Source: Corynebacterium zhongnanshanii
GTDB lineage: Bacteria; Actinomycetota; Actinomycetes; Mycobacteriales; Mycobacteriaceae
Direction: 5' to 3'
Assembly: GCF_014490575.1 (NCBI RefSeq)
Contig: NZ_CP061033.1
Coordinates: 1,364,001 to 1,428,000 of the forward strand
DNA length: 64,000 nt
The notes below the pieces were generated by a model. That model had not been told where the DNA came from and did no database searches. It was given only the letters and a program-made list of their open reading frames with translations. Below, in pieces: positions 30,801 through 38,689 of this stretch. A program made the translations under genes and the position numbers. The stretch's first letter is position 1, and each line of letters starts with the position of its first letter.

Positions 30801-31569
30801 GGACGCCCTGGTGGCCTGGGAAGCACAGTTCGGTGACTTCGCCAATGGTGCACAGACCGTCATCGACGAATACGTCTCCTCCGGTGAAGCCAAGTGGGGC
30901 CAGATCTCCAGCCTGGTGCTGCTGTTGCCACACGGCTACGAGGGCCAGGGACCGGACCACTCCTCTGCACGCATCGAGCGCTTCCTGCAGATGTCCGCGG
31001 AGGGCTCCTGGACGATCGCCCAGCCATCCACCCCAGCGAACTACTTCCACCTGCTGCGCCGCCACGCGTTGGGCTCCCTGAAGCGCCCACTGGTGGTCTT
31101 CACCCCGAAGTCCATGCTGCGCAACAAGGCCGCAGTGTCCTCCATCGAGGACTTCACGGAGGTCAAGAAGTTCAAGTCCGTGATCGACGATCCGAACCAG
31201 AACGGCGAGAACAAGGACATCAAGACTGTCCTGATGTGCTCCGGAAAGATCTATTGGGATCTGGAGAAGAAGCGCGCTGCGGATGAGCGCGACGATGTGG
31301 CCATCGTCCGTGTGGAGATGCTCCACCCGATTCCGTTTAACCGCATCAAGGAGACGCTGGCAAACTACCCGAACGCCGAAGTGCGTTGGGTACAGGACGA
31401 GCCGGCAAACCAGGGCCCATGGCCATTCTTGGCTCTGAACCTCCCTGAGCACATCGAGGGTCTGCAGATGAAGCGTGTGTCCCGCCGCGCTCAGTCCTCC
31501 ACGGCTACGGGTGTGGCAAAGGTTCACCAGCTGGAGCAGAAGCAGCTGCTGGAGGAAGCCTTCGAATAG
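27826..31569 (+). CDS. odhA: 2-oxoglutarate dehydrogenase, fused E1/E2 (OdhA)
   Basis: 1247 residues. N-terminal [16 protein letters not shown] is the E1 leader. An Ala/Pro/Lys-rich linker (about 40-140) is followed by an E2-like succinyltransferase domain with the catalytic [13 protein letters not shown] (about 345-357). The thiamine-diphosphate E1 domain follows, with [13 protein letters not shown] near residue 570, and the C-terminal transketolase-like part. There is no lipoyl domain, the known Corynebacteriales arrangement in which OdhA joins AceE, AceF and Lpd in one complex. GTG 27826 has GAGGA 7 bases upstream. Confidence 0.97.
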   Translation: MSSVNFGQNEWLVDQMYQQYKQDPQSVDAEWRDYFAQNPQDGVSSASAANNAASTPSHNNAQGATQAAPTNAASAQTQSRSTATGAGSSAGQTKKEAKASNDASAAQFSASPAIPSRVVPPAPKGPVEAPEPGKKAIKGSAKAVVKNMDASLEIPTATSVRDMPAKLMFENRAMLNETLTARGGGKISFTHIIGFALVKAVMAHPDMNNAYEVVDGKPTLVTPEHINLGLAIDMTAKNGSRSLVVAAIKEAESLSFSEFVEKYEDVVRRGREGKLTMDDFSGVTISLTNPGGIGTRHSVPRLTKGQGAIIGVGSMDYPAEFAGASEDRLGEMGIGKLVTITSTYDHRIIQGAESGEFLRTMSRLLINDDFWDEIFEALRVPYAPVRWTQDVPNIGVDKSTRVMQLIEAYRSRGHLIANTNPLHWTQPGLPQPSHKDLQIETHGLTLWDYDRTFNVGGFAGRETMTLREVLATLRKSYTLKVGSEYAHILDAEERQWLQNRIEAGQQTYSPAEQKFILQKLNSAEAFENFLQTKYVGQKRFSLEGAETLIPMMDAAIDQAAGANLDEVVIGMPHRGRLNVLANIVGKPYSKIFTEFEGNIDPAAAGGSGDVKYHLGATGHYDQMFGDGEIDVYLAANPSHLEAVNPVMEGIARAKADKIARNNTVMPLLLHGDAAFAGLGIVQETINLYKLDAYDVGGTVHIVVNNQIGFTTTPDAGRSTHYSTDLAKGFDCPVFHVNGDDPEACVWVARLAVDYRNRYGKDVFIDLIAYRRRGHNEADDPSMTQPLMYNIINEQQSSRAQYTETLIGRGDLSEDDAERVQRDFHEQLETVFNQVREAEKGAKPKEQSGITSSQELPHGLETNINRELIEKIGDLFYEVPDYFKPHPRVAPVIKRRHDMSRKGNIDWGFAELLAFGSLVEGGKTVRLAGEDSLRGTFTQRHAVLFDHEDHDRYSPLEVLAEEAGNGGKFAAYNSALTEYAGMGFEYGYSVGNKDALVAWEAQFGDFANGAQTVIDEYVSSGEAKWGQISSLVLLLPHGYEGQGPDHSSARIERFLQMSAEGSWTIAQPSTPANYFHLLRRHALGSLKRPLVVFTPKSMLRNKAAVSSIEDFTEVKKFKSVIDDPNQNGENKDIKTVLMCSGKIYWDLEKKRAADERDDVAIVRVEMLHPIPFNRIKETLANYPNAEVRWVQDEPANQGPWPFLALNLPEHIEGLQMKRVSRRAQSSTATGVAKVHQLEQKQLLEEAFE

Positions 31570-31592
31570 CTAACCCCTCCCCTGTACAAATT

Positions 31593-31648
31593 GTTCGCTC
31601 AAAACGCCAGATGTGACCCCACATCTGGCGTTTTGAGCGAACTTTTTG
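31593..31648 (+). terminator. Strong rho-independent terminator of odhA
   Basis: A perfect 23-bp inverted repeat (31593-31615 and 31620-31642) with loop ACCC is followed by TTTTTG. It separates odhA from the convergent small membrane gene. Confidence 0.95.
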
Positions 31649-31712
31649 TTGTGGAGAGCGCGGGGCTAGCCGCAGAAGAAGCAGCCAGACCCTTTACAAC
31701 CCGTGCGACAAC

Positions 31713-31973
31713 CTACGCACTGATCAGCGACAGTGAACCCACCACAACAACGATGGCGGTCACAGCGGCACACACAAATCTCAAACCTTTACGCTCCGCC
31801 ATTAAGCCAACCCCCACAAAGCCTAGCGGCAAAGACACCCACACAACAGTTTGATAGTGTTCGTGAACCCAAGCCTTATCCTGGTATGCGACGCACAGAA
31901 ACATCGCTGCCAGTGATGCAATAAGTAGACATTTGCCCACGGTTCTTCTATAAGATTTTCTCTGCTCTGCCAT
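31713..31973 (-). CDS. Small membrane protein behind an iron box
   Basis: 86 residues: a basic N-terminus (MAEQRKSYRRTVGK) and three hydrophobic segments at about 15-29, 40-58 and 66-84. I do not recognise a family. The ATG at 31973 has AGAAGG about 9 bases upstream. A DtxR-like box lies about 98 bases upstream, and four 15-bp direct repeats fill the leader, so the gene may be iron-repressed. It converges with odhA. Confidence 0.65.
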   Translation of the reverse strand: MAEQRKSYRRTVGKCLLIASLAAMFLCVAYQDKAWVHEHYQTVVWVSLPLGFVGVGLMAERKGLRFVCAAVTAIVVVVGSLSLISA

Positions 31974-31996
31974 ATGCCTGGCCTTCTTTCACTGCG

Positions 31997-32056
31997 CTCA
32001 GTTTCAATGTACTCAGTCTGATTGCGCTCAGTCTGACTACACTCGATCTCACAACC
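31997..32056. repeat. Four imperfect 15-bp direct repeats
   Basis: CTCAG/CTCGA units start at 31997, 32012, 32027 and 32042, an exact 15-base period, with core CTCAGTCTGA. They lie between the DtxR-like box and the start of the small membrane protein, in its presumed untranslated leader (the frame of that gene is closed by a stop there). Confidence 0.7.
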
Positions 32057-32070
32057 ATTACCAACACGAC

Positions 32071-32089
32071 TTACGTTAGGCTAAGTTAA
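32071..32089. promoter_or_regulatory. DtxR-type iron box
   Basis: TTACGTTAGGCTAAGTTAA matches the DtxR consensus TTAGGTTAGSCTAACCTAA at 16 of 19 positions. On the minus strand it contains TAGCCT, which could be the -10 of the downstream 86-residue membrane gene. DtxR with Fe2+ would block transcription. Confidence 0.65.
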
Positions 32090-32122
32090 GTCGCTATGCA
32101 ATAGTGAAGACCCAATAGCCGC

Positions 32123-32761
32123 TTAGCTATTCAGCAAACTCGTCATCGACCGGTCAAAATCCATACCCGCCGTCGCATTATTCACAGCCACACGCTGCTC
32201 TCGGCTCATAAGTCCCTTGGCATATACCGCAATCAGATTTTGCGGCAAAGAATCATCCGCACAACCATGCGCCTCCCCCGGAATACTCGCCGCCAATTCC
32301 GCGGGCAGAGTAGACAGCAACGTGGTGTTGGAAATATCTCGCCATTCCGTTGGATCCGGATTCTCCTGCTCCGCATAAAGTTTCCTCAACAATTGAGCCT
32401 TATGCGCATCAAGACTATCCAGCAGCTCGCCGGTACACCCAAACACCAGATCCACTTGCCCAGAGCGCACCGCCTCCCAGCGATCCTCCGCCCGCACGGG
32501 AACCTCCTCCACCGCGCGGGCCTCGTCGCGTTCCCTCATCTTGCGCTCGCTCAGCCAATACCCGTAGTACGCCGCCAGGTCACGCGCGTGCGCGTCCGTC
32601 ATACCCGACGCCGGGCTCTCCGTCGTGACGCCAATGACCAAGGGAGGTTCGGCGTCGAACAGGCTGCACGAGGTCGCCCCGAACACAGTCATCGCAGCGC
32701 ACAACGCGGCCCCCACGCGTCGGATAGGCTGCGCACGCCGCTGCCGCATCGGTTTACTCAT
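32123..32761 (-). CDS. Putative solute-binding lipoprotein
   Basis: 212 residues. A basic start (MSKPMRQRRAQPIRR), a hydrophobic helix and the lipobox GATSC (Cys near residue 32) mark a lipid-anchored exported protein. The mature part begins PPLVIGVTTESPASG and contains RSGQVDLVFGCTGELLDSLD, reminiscent of periplasmic binding proteins, but a full-length family match is uncertain and the protein is short for that class. ATG 32761 overlaps the stop of the upstream 74-residue membrane gene as ATGA, so the two are coupled. Confidence 0.75.
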   Translation of the reverse strand: MSKPMRQRRAQPIRRVGAALCAAMTVFGATSCSLFDAEPPLVIGVTTESPASGMTDAHARDLAAYYGYWLSERKMRERDEARAVEEVPVRAEDRWEAVRSGQVDLVFGCTGELLDSLDAHKAQLLRKLYAEQENPDPTEWRDISNTTLLSTLPAELAASIPGEAHGCADDSLPQNLIAVYAKGLMSREQRVAVNNATAGMDFDRSMTSLLNS

Positions 32762-32982
32762 AGCCACACCGCCCAGTACACGCCCACAAACGCCACAACC
32801 GCCAGCAGATTCCAGACCCAGCTGGCACGGCCCTGGCGGCGCGACAGCCCGTCGATGCCAATGGCCAGCAGCGCCACGGCCGCACCGATGGCATGGGCCA
32901 CCCACGCCGGATTGGCAATCAGGTACAGCACCACGGCGAACACCACTAGACCACCTGCGACAAGGCGGGCAAGAAATCTCAT
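32758..32982 (-). CDS. Small membrane protein coupled to the lipoprotein
   Basis: 74 residues with three hydrophobic stretches (about 5-24, 28-45, 54-73). No family recognised. TAGAAT lies 7 bases before the ATG at 32982, so the mRNA is probably leaderless. The stop TGA overlaps the ATG of the lipoprotein gene. Confidence 0.7.
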   Translation of the reverse strand: MRFLARLVAGGLVVFAVVLYLIANPAWVAHAIGAAVALLAIGIDGLSRRQGRASWVWNLLAVVAFVGVYWAVWL

Positions 32983-32989
32983 GTCGAAG

Positions 32990-33039
32990 ATTCTACAGGC
33001 TCGCGCAAGTTAGAGACTGGAGCGGCCAAACCGTATCAT
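32990..33039. promoter_or_regulatory. Divergent promoters with two leaderless-type -10 elements
   Basis: Minus-strand TAGAAT (32990-32995) precedes the ATG at 32982 by 7 bases. Plus-strand TATCAT (33034-33039) precedes the ATG at 33048 by 8 bases. Neither gene has a ribosome site in front of its start. Confidence 0.55.
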
Positions 33040-33047
33040 GGTCAGTT

Positions 33048-34325
33048 ATGAACAATCTTCGCGTGTTTGCCGGACGATTAGCGGGAATGGTGTTGATAGG
33101 CCCCGACGGAGAATCCGTGGGCCGTATCCGCGACGTGGTCATCACGATCCACGACAAACGGGGCACCGTGCTGGGCATGGTGGTGGAGGTTGCGGGCAAG
33201 CGCAGGATTTTCCTGCCGATGGGCCGCATTTCCGCGATCACGGAGTCCGACGTCACCAGCGTGTCCTCCAACATCAACCTGCGCCCGTTTAAGTCCCGCG
33301 CGGGTGAGTTGAGCCTCCACGACGATCTGGTGGGTGCGAAGATTCACACAGACGATCCGGAGCATGAAGAGCTGCACGGAAAGGCCTTGGAGATTACGGA
33401 CGTGGAAATCGCGCGCACGCGTAATCGCGAATGGGAGATTCGTTCGGTGGCGGTGATTCAGCGCGGGCGGCTGGGCCGGCGTAATAGCGTAACTATTCTT
33501 CCTTTTAATCACGTCCATGGCTTGCACGCCGGCGGAACGGGCGCGGTGGACCTTAATGCGGAGGTTATTGCCTCCTTTAAGAATCTGCGCAAAGCGGACG
33601 CCGCGAATGCACTGCTGGATCTCCCCCAGAGCCGCCGTTTCGATATCGCCAGGGAGCTGGATGATGAGCTGCTGGCCGATATGCTCGCGGAAATGCCCGA
33701 CGATGATCAGGCCGAAATCTTAAGCCACCTGAATTTGGAACGCGCCGCGGACGTGCTGGAGGAAATGGACCCGGACGACGCCGCCGACGTCCTGGCAGAA
33801 CTCCCCGATGAACAGTCCGATGTCCTGCTGGAATTGATGGACCCTGAGGAATCCGCCCCGGTGCGCCGCCTGATGGATTTCTCCCCGGAGACGGTGGGTG
33901 CGATCATGACCCCTGAGCCGATCATCCTCACGCCCCAGGCGACCGTGGCCGAGGCCCTGGCGCATGCCCGTAACCCGGAGCTGCCTACCTCTTTGAGCTC
34001 CCTGGTGTTTGTGGCGCGCCCTCCGCAGGCCACCCCGACCGGCAAGTACTTGGGCTGTGTGCATCTGCAGAAGCTTCTGCGTGAGCCGCCGTCCTCCCTG
34101 GTGGGCGGGATCCTGGATCTGGAATTGCCTGCGTTGTTTGCGGAAGATTCCCAAGAGACCGCGGCGCGTTATTTTGCCACCTATAATCTTGTCTGTGGTC
34201 CGGTGGTGGATGAGGACGGCCATCTGTTGGGCGCAGTGTCCGTCGACGACCTGATTGACCACCTCCTGCCGGATGACTGGCGTGAACAGGACTGGCGAGT
34301 CAGCTCTAATACCCACTTCAACTAG
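33048..34325 (+). CDS. MgtE-N/CBS domain protein with PRC-barrel
   Basis: 425 residues. A PRC-barrel-like N-terminal domain (GPDGESVGRIRDVVI, near residue 18) precedes an MgtE N-terminal superhelical domain rich in Asp/Glu repeats (EMDPDDAADVLAELPDEQ, near 238-255) and a CBS pair starting at VGAIMTPEPIILTPQATV. It lacks the MgtE membrane domain, so it is a soluble protein, probably sensing Mg2+ or nucleotide. It is usually found next to a DUF1003 gene, as here, and the pair may form a membrane-associated unit. ATG 33048 appears leaderless. Confidence 0.85.
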   Translation: MNNLRVFAGRLAGMVLIGPDGESVGRIRDVVITIHDKRGTVLGMVVEVAGKRRIFLPMGRISAITESDVTSVSSNINLRPFKSRAGELSLHDDLVGAKIHTDDPEHEELHGKALEITDVEIARTRNREWEIRSVAVIQRGRLGRRNSVTILPFNHVHGLHAGGTGAVDLNAEVIASFKNLRKADAANALLDLPQSRRFDIARELDDELLADMLAEMPDDDQAEILSHLNLERAADVLEEMDPDDAADVLAELPDEQSDVLLELMDPEESAPVRRLMDFSPETVGAIMTPEPIILTPQATVAEALAHARNPELPTSLSSLVFVARPPQATPTGKYLGCVHLQKLLREPPSSLVGGILDLELPALFAEDSQETAARYFATYNLVCGPVVDEDGHLLGAVSVDDLIDHLLPDDWREQDWRVSSNTHFN

Positions 34326-34346
34326 CTTTCCAAGGAACACCCACCT

Positions 34347-34904
34347 ATGGCTCAGAATCTAAAGCGTACGAAGCTTGATACCCCTACCACGAAAAAGCGT
34401 AGTTTTAGCGTGGATTTAGACGGTGATGCCGTTGGGCGGAGCGCTGAATCGATCGCTCGTTTTTTGGGCACGGGTAAATATCTTGCCTATCAGACGATCA
34501 TTGTTGTGGTCTGGGTACTGTTAAATATTGGCGCTTTTGCCTGGTCGTGGGATCCGTATCCGTTCATTTTGCTGAATCTGGCGTTTTCCACGCAGGCGGC
34601 GTATGCCGCGCCGTTGATTTTGCTTGCGCAGAACAGGCAGGATGACCGTGACCGTGTGTCCCTGGAAGAAGACCGACGCCGGGCCGCCGAAACAAAAGCC
34701 GATACCGAATTCTTGGCGCGCGAGTTGGCCGGTTTGAGGCTGGCCGTGAATGACACGGTGACGCGCGATTATCTGCGTAAGGAGTTGGAGGATTTGAACG
34801 ATCTTCTGACCCGAATCGATGACAAGCTGGATGACCATCGCGCCGATGAGAGTTCGCTGCGCCCGGAGGAGGAGCACGGCGGGTCGCGAGGTAGCTCGCA
34901 GTAA
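34347..34904 (+). CDS. DUF1003 family membrane protein
   Basis: 185 residues. Two central transmembrane segments (about 47-67 and 74-92) with the DUF1003 pattern WVLLNIGAFAWSWDPYPFIL and LAFSTQAAYAAPLILLAQNR. The charged C-terminal helix is probably cytoplasmic coiled coil. The function is unknown. It starts 21 bases after the MgtE-N/CBS gene with AAGGA upstream, and is likely co-transcribed with it. Confidence 0.9.
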   Translation: MAQNLKRTKLDTPTTKKRSFSVDLDGDAVGRSAESIARFLGTGKYLAYQTIIVVVWVLLNIGAFAWSWDPYPFILLNLAFSTQAAYAAPLILLAQNRQDDRDRVSLEEDRRRAAETKADTEFLARELAGLRLAVNDTVTRDYLRKELEDLNDLLTRIDDKLDDHRADESSLRPEEEHGGSRGSSQ

Positions 34905-34947
34905 CAGATTTGTCACTCCCCTATGAAGGACTAAGCTGGAGGTCGTT

Positions 34948-36078
34948 ATGGCTGAAATCACCGAATCCGCTGTCCGCAGCGCGCTGTCCCGCGTAGAGGA
35001 TCCCGAGCTCAACCGTTCTATTACGGACTTGGGAATGGTCAAATCTATCGACATCGACGGCACTCACGTTGCCGTAGAAATCTATCTGACCATTGCCGGT
35101 TGTCCTATGAAATCGCATCTGACGGAGAAGACCCGCGAGGCCACGGAGTCCGTAGCCGGCGTGGAGTCCGTCACAGTCACCACGGATGTGATGAGTGATG
35201 AACAGCGCCGCGAGATCCGTAAGAAGGTCCGGGGCGACGCCGCCGATCCCGTCATTCCTTTCGCACAACCAGATTCCACCACCCGCGTGTACGCCGTCGC
35301 CTCCGGTAAAGGTGGCGTGGGCAAGTCCTCCGTGACGGTGAACCTGGCGGTCTCTTTGGCTAAGCGCGGCTTGAAGGTCGGCATCGTGGACGCGGATATC
35401 TACGGCCACTCCATTCCTCACCTGATGGGTTCTCATGACAAACCTCACCAGGTTGATGAGATGATCATGCCGTTGCAGTCCCACGGTGTGAAGATGATCT
35501 CCATCGGGCACTTCGTGGGCGACAACTCCCCCGTTGTGTGGCGTGGCCCGATGCTGCACCGCGCCATCCAGCAGTTCCTGGGTGACGTGTTCTGGGGCGA
35601 CCTGGACATCCTGCTGCTGGACCTGCCCCCAGGCACCGGCGACGTGGCCATTTCCGTGGCGCAGCTGGTTCCTAATGCGGAGTTGCTGATCGTGACCACT
35701 CCTCAGGCCGCGGCCGCTGAGGTGGCGGAGCGTGCGGGCTCGATTGCACAGCAGACCCGCCAACGCATCGGTGGCGTGATTGAGAACATGAGCTGGATGG
35801 TGATGCCGGATGGTTCGAAGAACGAGATCTTCGGTTCCGGCGGCGGCCAAGTGGTGGCGGATCGTCTGACCCAGATTTCTGGCGCGAAGGTGCCGCTGCT
35901 CGGTCAGATTCCGCTGGATCCGAACCTGCGCATCGGTGGCGACTTGGGTAACCCGATCGCGATCTCGGAGCCTCAGTCCGAGGCTGCCATTGCCTTTGGT
36001 GGCATCGCCGATCACCTGTCGCTGCGTCGTTCGTCGTTGGCGGGCAAGAGCCTGAACCTGGGTGTGACCCGCAAATAA
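34948..36078 (+). CDS. mrp: Mrp/ApbC-family iron-sulfur carrier ATPase
   Basis: 376 residues. An N-terminal DUF59/MIP18 domain (about 1-100) includes VEDPELNRSITDLGMV and TIAGCPM. A P-loop NTPase follows, with the deviant Walker A ASGKGGVGKSSVTVNLA (about 115) and VDADIYGHSIPHLMG. Mrp proteins carry and transfer Fe-S clusters in the cytosol. The CxxC of the C-terminal region of many relatives is not seen; the equivalent stretch reads ENMSWMVMPDG, which may weaken cluster binding. GGAGG precedes the ATG. It converges with tatB, as in C. glutamicum. Confidence 0.9.
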   Translation: MAEITESAVRSALSRVEDPELNRSITDLGMVKSIDIDGTHVAVEIYLTIAGCPMKSHLTEKTREATESVAGVESVTVTTDVMSDEQRREIRKKVRGDAADPVIPFAQPDSTTRVYAVASGKGGVGKSSVTVNLAVSLAKRGLKVGIVDADIYGHSIPHLMGSHDKPHQVDEMIMPLQSHGVKMISIGHFVGDNSPVVWRGPMLHRAIQQFLGDVFWGDLDILLLDLPPGTGDVAISVAQLVPNAELLIVTTPQAAAAEVAERAGSIAQQTRQRIGGVIENMSWMVMPDGSKNEIFGSGGGQVVADRLTQISGAKVPLLGQIPLDPNLRIGGDLGNPIAISEPQSEAAIAFGGIADHLSLRRSSLAGKSLNLGVTRK

Positions 36079-36097
36079 CCGACGCCCAGCGCACCTT

Positions 36098-36604
36098 TTA
36101 GATCACATCGTCCCACTTATCGGGTGATGCGGTCATGGAGTCGGCGGACGGGGATGCTGCCGGGGTGTCCTGGCTCTCTGGCCCGGGCGGCACCTCGACG
36201 TCTCGCACGGCCTTGTTCTCGCTGGATGGAACGCCCGCCGACCCCTTGGCGAAGTCCCTCAGGTTCGGCTTCTTCACGCTGTTAACCGTGGATTGCACGG
36301 ACTTTTTCGCTTCATCTAGCGGAGTGAGGAAAGTCTCGTCCCCATCGAACAGGGTCTGGGTGATGAATCCTCGCGCCCCCATGCGGCGTACATTATTGAG
36401 CTCGTTCAGGGGCTCGGCTATGGATTTAATCTCGTCGCCAAATTCGTTGTCCAATTGTTGGCGGGCCTGCCCCACCGCATTACGAATGGCCAGAAGAACA
36501 GCTCGAACTTCTTTGATCACGCCGGGCAGCCTCTCTGGCCCGATAACAATCAGAGCGACGATCAGAAGAACGAGGATTTCTCCCCAACCAACATTCGAAA
36601 ACAC
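36098..36604 (-). CDS. tatB: Sec-independent translocase protein TatB
   Basis: 168 residues. The single N-terminal helix WGEILVLLIVALIVIGPERL with the Gly-Pro-Glu hinge, the amphipathic helix and the long charged, disordered tail are diagnostic of TatB. It works with TatC to recognise twin-arginine precursors. GTG 36604 has AAGG 7 bases upstream and lies 4 bases after the anti-sigma gene, so it belongs to the sigE-cseE-tatB operon. Confidence 0.93.
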   Translation of the reverse strand: MFSNVGWGEILVLLIVALIVIGPERLPGVIKEVRAVLLAIRNAVGQARQQLDNEFGDEIKSIAEPLNELNNVRRMGARGFITQTLFDGDETFLTPLDEAKKSVQSTVNSVKKPNLRDFAKGSAGVPSSENKAVRDVEVPPGPESQDTPAASPSADSMTASPDKWDDVI

Positions 36605-36608
36605 GTGT

Positions 36609-36971
36609 TTACCTTAGCAGGGTTCCGAGCTTCCGCAAGAGAAGATCCACGGCGTCCGGGAGGGTTTCCGGCTTGCGTCGGCCGTCCGTTCCGATGTTGT
36701 GGTGCTTATCCCGTTCGGATTCTCCCGCCTCTGATTGGTAGGTCGCCGGGATGGCGTTGAGGCGCTCGATGAGGGTTCCGGAGGCACTCATGGGGCAGGT
36801 GTTGTCCCGCAGCCGTTGGGCGGCTTCCCGCTGCGTGTTGACCTCGTCGCGGCATTCCTTGCAGTGAACCAGGTGAATCTTGGCGCGGTGTTCGGCTTTT
36901 CTGGTTAGTTCCCCGTCCACCAAGGCTGCGATTGCTTCAGGGGAGAGATGTTCAATGGATAAACCGTCCAT
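36609..36971 (-). CDS. cseE: Zinc-binding anti-sigma factor of SigE
   Basis: 120 residues. The ZAS zinc motif H-x3-C-x2-C appears as HLVHCKECRDEV (about residue 50), preceded by the alpha-helical region that would clasp SigE. No transmembrane segment is present, so it is a soluble anti-sigma factor, as in C. glutamicum CseE. It follows sigE by 87 bases and precedes tatB. It probably releases SigE on surface or oxidative stress. Confidence 0.88.
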   Translation of the reverse strand: MDGLSIEHLSPEAIAALVDGELTRKAEHRAKIHLVHCKECRDEVNTQREAAQRLRDNTCPMSASGTLIERLNAIPATYQSEAGESERDKHHNIGTDGRRKPETLPDAVDLLLRKLGTLLR

Positions 36972-37058
36972 AGTCCATGTCGCCTTTCGCTCGCCGTCAC
37001 GGTGTCCCTGGTGGTTCAGGGCCGTTGTGAGTCAGGGGTTACTGCTTATTGTGGGGTT

Positions 37059-37715
37059 TCAGGCTGTGGGGTCAGCCCCGTCAGCCCCAATGAAGGTCAG
37101 CCCACCTTCGCTGCTCTGCTCCAGCTGGGCGCGCAGTTGCGTACGAGCGCGGTGGATGCGGGATCGAACTGTTCCCATCTTCACGCCAAGTGTACGCGCG
37201 ATCTCGTCGTAGCTCATACCCAGCCCGTCACACAGCACCACGGCCACGCGGAACTCAGGTGTCAGCGTGTCCAGCGCCTGCTCGAGGGCGGGGTCCAGGT
37301 TGTTCATGGCGAATGCCTCTTCGGGTTGGACTTCGCCCGCCCGGTGGGATTCCACGCGGTCGTAATCCTCGGGAAGTGCTTCCATCCTGATGAGAGATCG
37401 ACGCCGAACCATATCGAGGAAAAGGTTCGTGGTGATGCGGTGAAGCCATCCTTCGAAGGTTCCTGGCTTGTAGTCCTTCAGGCTACGGAACACCCTCATG
37501 AAACAATCTTGGGTGAGGTCTTCTGCGTCGTGGCGATTACCGGTCAGCCGATACGCGAGACGATAGACACTATCGGCATGTTGCGCTACTAATTCTCCCC
37601 AGCTGGGCAGTACGCCCACCCCGGCGTCGAAATCGGCGGTGCTCGGAGCCAGGGTCTCCTGGGCGTGGATCTCCTCGGCGGGGTACGGAAGCAGGGGCGC
37701 AGTCATGGTTCTCAT
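37059..37715 (-). CDS. sigE: ECF sigma factor SigE
   Basis: 218 residues. Sigma-70 region 2 ([27 protein letters not shown], split here across residues about 50-75) and region 4 ([20 protein letters not shown], near 175-194) are both clear. No sigma 1.1 or 3. It directs transcription of envelope-stress genes. ATG 37715 or the in-frame ATG 37706 may be the start. It is followed by its anti-sigma gene, and a methyltransferase gene diverges upstream, matching corynebacterial gene order. Confidence 0.92.
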   Translation of the reverse strand: MRTMTAPLLPYPAEEIHAQETLAPSTADFDAGVGVLPSWGELVAQHADSVYRLAYRLTGNRHDAEDLTQDCFMRVFRSLKDYKPGTFEGWLHRITTNLFLDMVRRRSLIRMEALPEDYDRVESHRAGEVQPEEAFAMNNLDPALEQALDTLTPEFRVAVVLCDGLGMSYDEIARTLGVKMGTVRSRIHRARTQLRAQLEQSSEGGLTFIGADGADPTA

Positions 37716-37916
37716 TATTCAGCACCAATGTACTAGCCCACTTTCGATTCGCTGGCAATTGGCTGTGAATGCCAGCACACCTTACCCCAGCGACTCCCAC
37801 GTGCCACCTTTCCCACGCGTCACACCTATTTACTTGGGTTTCATATTTTGAACAAGGTCTAGAAAAACGCCCACGCCTGCGGCTTTCACCACCATTTCTC
37901 CCCTAGTGTGGGGCAT

Positions 37917-38645
37917 GTGAATGTAGCAAAGACTTCTGGTTATGACTCCCTCCTGTCGTACATCGAGACCACCCGCCAGAGCCAGGACGCCACGGTCGAC
38001 AACAGCTCAGCCACCGCCACGGTGCTCCAGGCACTGGGCGCGGCACTCGAGGCGGCCGAGGAGTTCGGTTTAGACACCCCCGATGCAGCCACCGCGGAGT
38101 TCCTTGAGTTCACCGCCGCCCGCCAAGCAGCTGCGGCCGCCCAACGCGAGCACCAGCCGTCGGCCATTATTATGAGCCCCGCCAGCGGCGTGCTGGGTCT
38201 GCTGCTGGCCCGAGGATTTATGGCTGGCTCCCCCGTCACGGGACACCTGACGTGCATTGAGCCAGATGTCACGCACCAGCAGCTCGCGAAGGAGGCCTTC
38301 TCGAGCGCGAAGCTGCCCTCCAACGCCTTCCGTTTCCTCCCCAGCCGCCCCCTCGACGTGGTGAGTCGCCTCACCAACGACAATTACGACATCGCCATTG
38401 CTGAATGCGCCGTGGAAGATTTAGCCGCCACTGCACACTCGACGCTGCCCGCACTCCGCCCCGGCGGTGTGCTCATCCTTTTAGATTCCCTGATGGACGG
38501 ACTGGTTGCCGATGGTTCCCGCACCGACCGTGACATCGTTGCCGCCCGCACCGCCGACGCCGACATCCGCGCTATAGAAGGCGCTCACGTGTGCCGCCTT
38601 CCCCTCGGTGCCGGCCTGACTCTCATCACGAAGGTCGCCGAATAA
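37917..38645 (+). CDS. O-methyltransferase-like SAM-dependent protein
   Basis: About 242 residues. Resembles the class I O-methyltransferases found divergent from sigE in mycobacteria and corynebacteria. IIMSPASGVLGLLLARGF takes the position of the glycine-rich SAM loop, but the usual E-x-G-x-x-x-G is altered (SPASGVLGL), while CIEPD and LRPGGVLILLD follow as motifs II and III. The substrate is unknown. TAGTGT lies 7 bases before GTG 37917, suggesting a leaderless mRNA; GTG 37908 is an alternative start. Confidence 0.75.
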   Translation: MNVAKTSGYDSLLSYIETTRQSQDATVDNSSATATVLQALGAALEAAEEFGLDTPDAATAEFLEFTAARQAAAAAQREHQPSAIIMSPASGVLGLLLARGFMAGSPVTGHLTCIEPDVTHQQLAKEAFSSAKLPSNAFRFLPSRPLDVVSRLTNDNYDIAIAECAVEDLAATAHSTLPALRPGGVLILLDSLMDGLVADGSRTDRDIVAARTADADIRAIEGAHVCRLPLGAGLTLITKVAE

Positions 38646-38689
38646 TTACCCCCTCCATCAGTGCTCAAACGCTGGTATAAGTGGAGACT

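Noticed and set aside
27985..31527. Very long open frame (1180 codons) antisense to odhA
   Set aside because: odhA is a certain gene; the antisense frame is open because of GC-rich codon bias, has no recognisable domains and no ribosome site.
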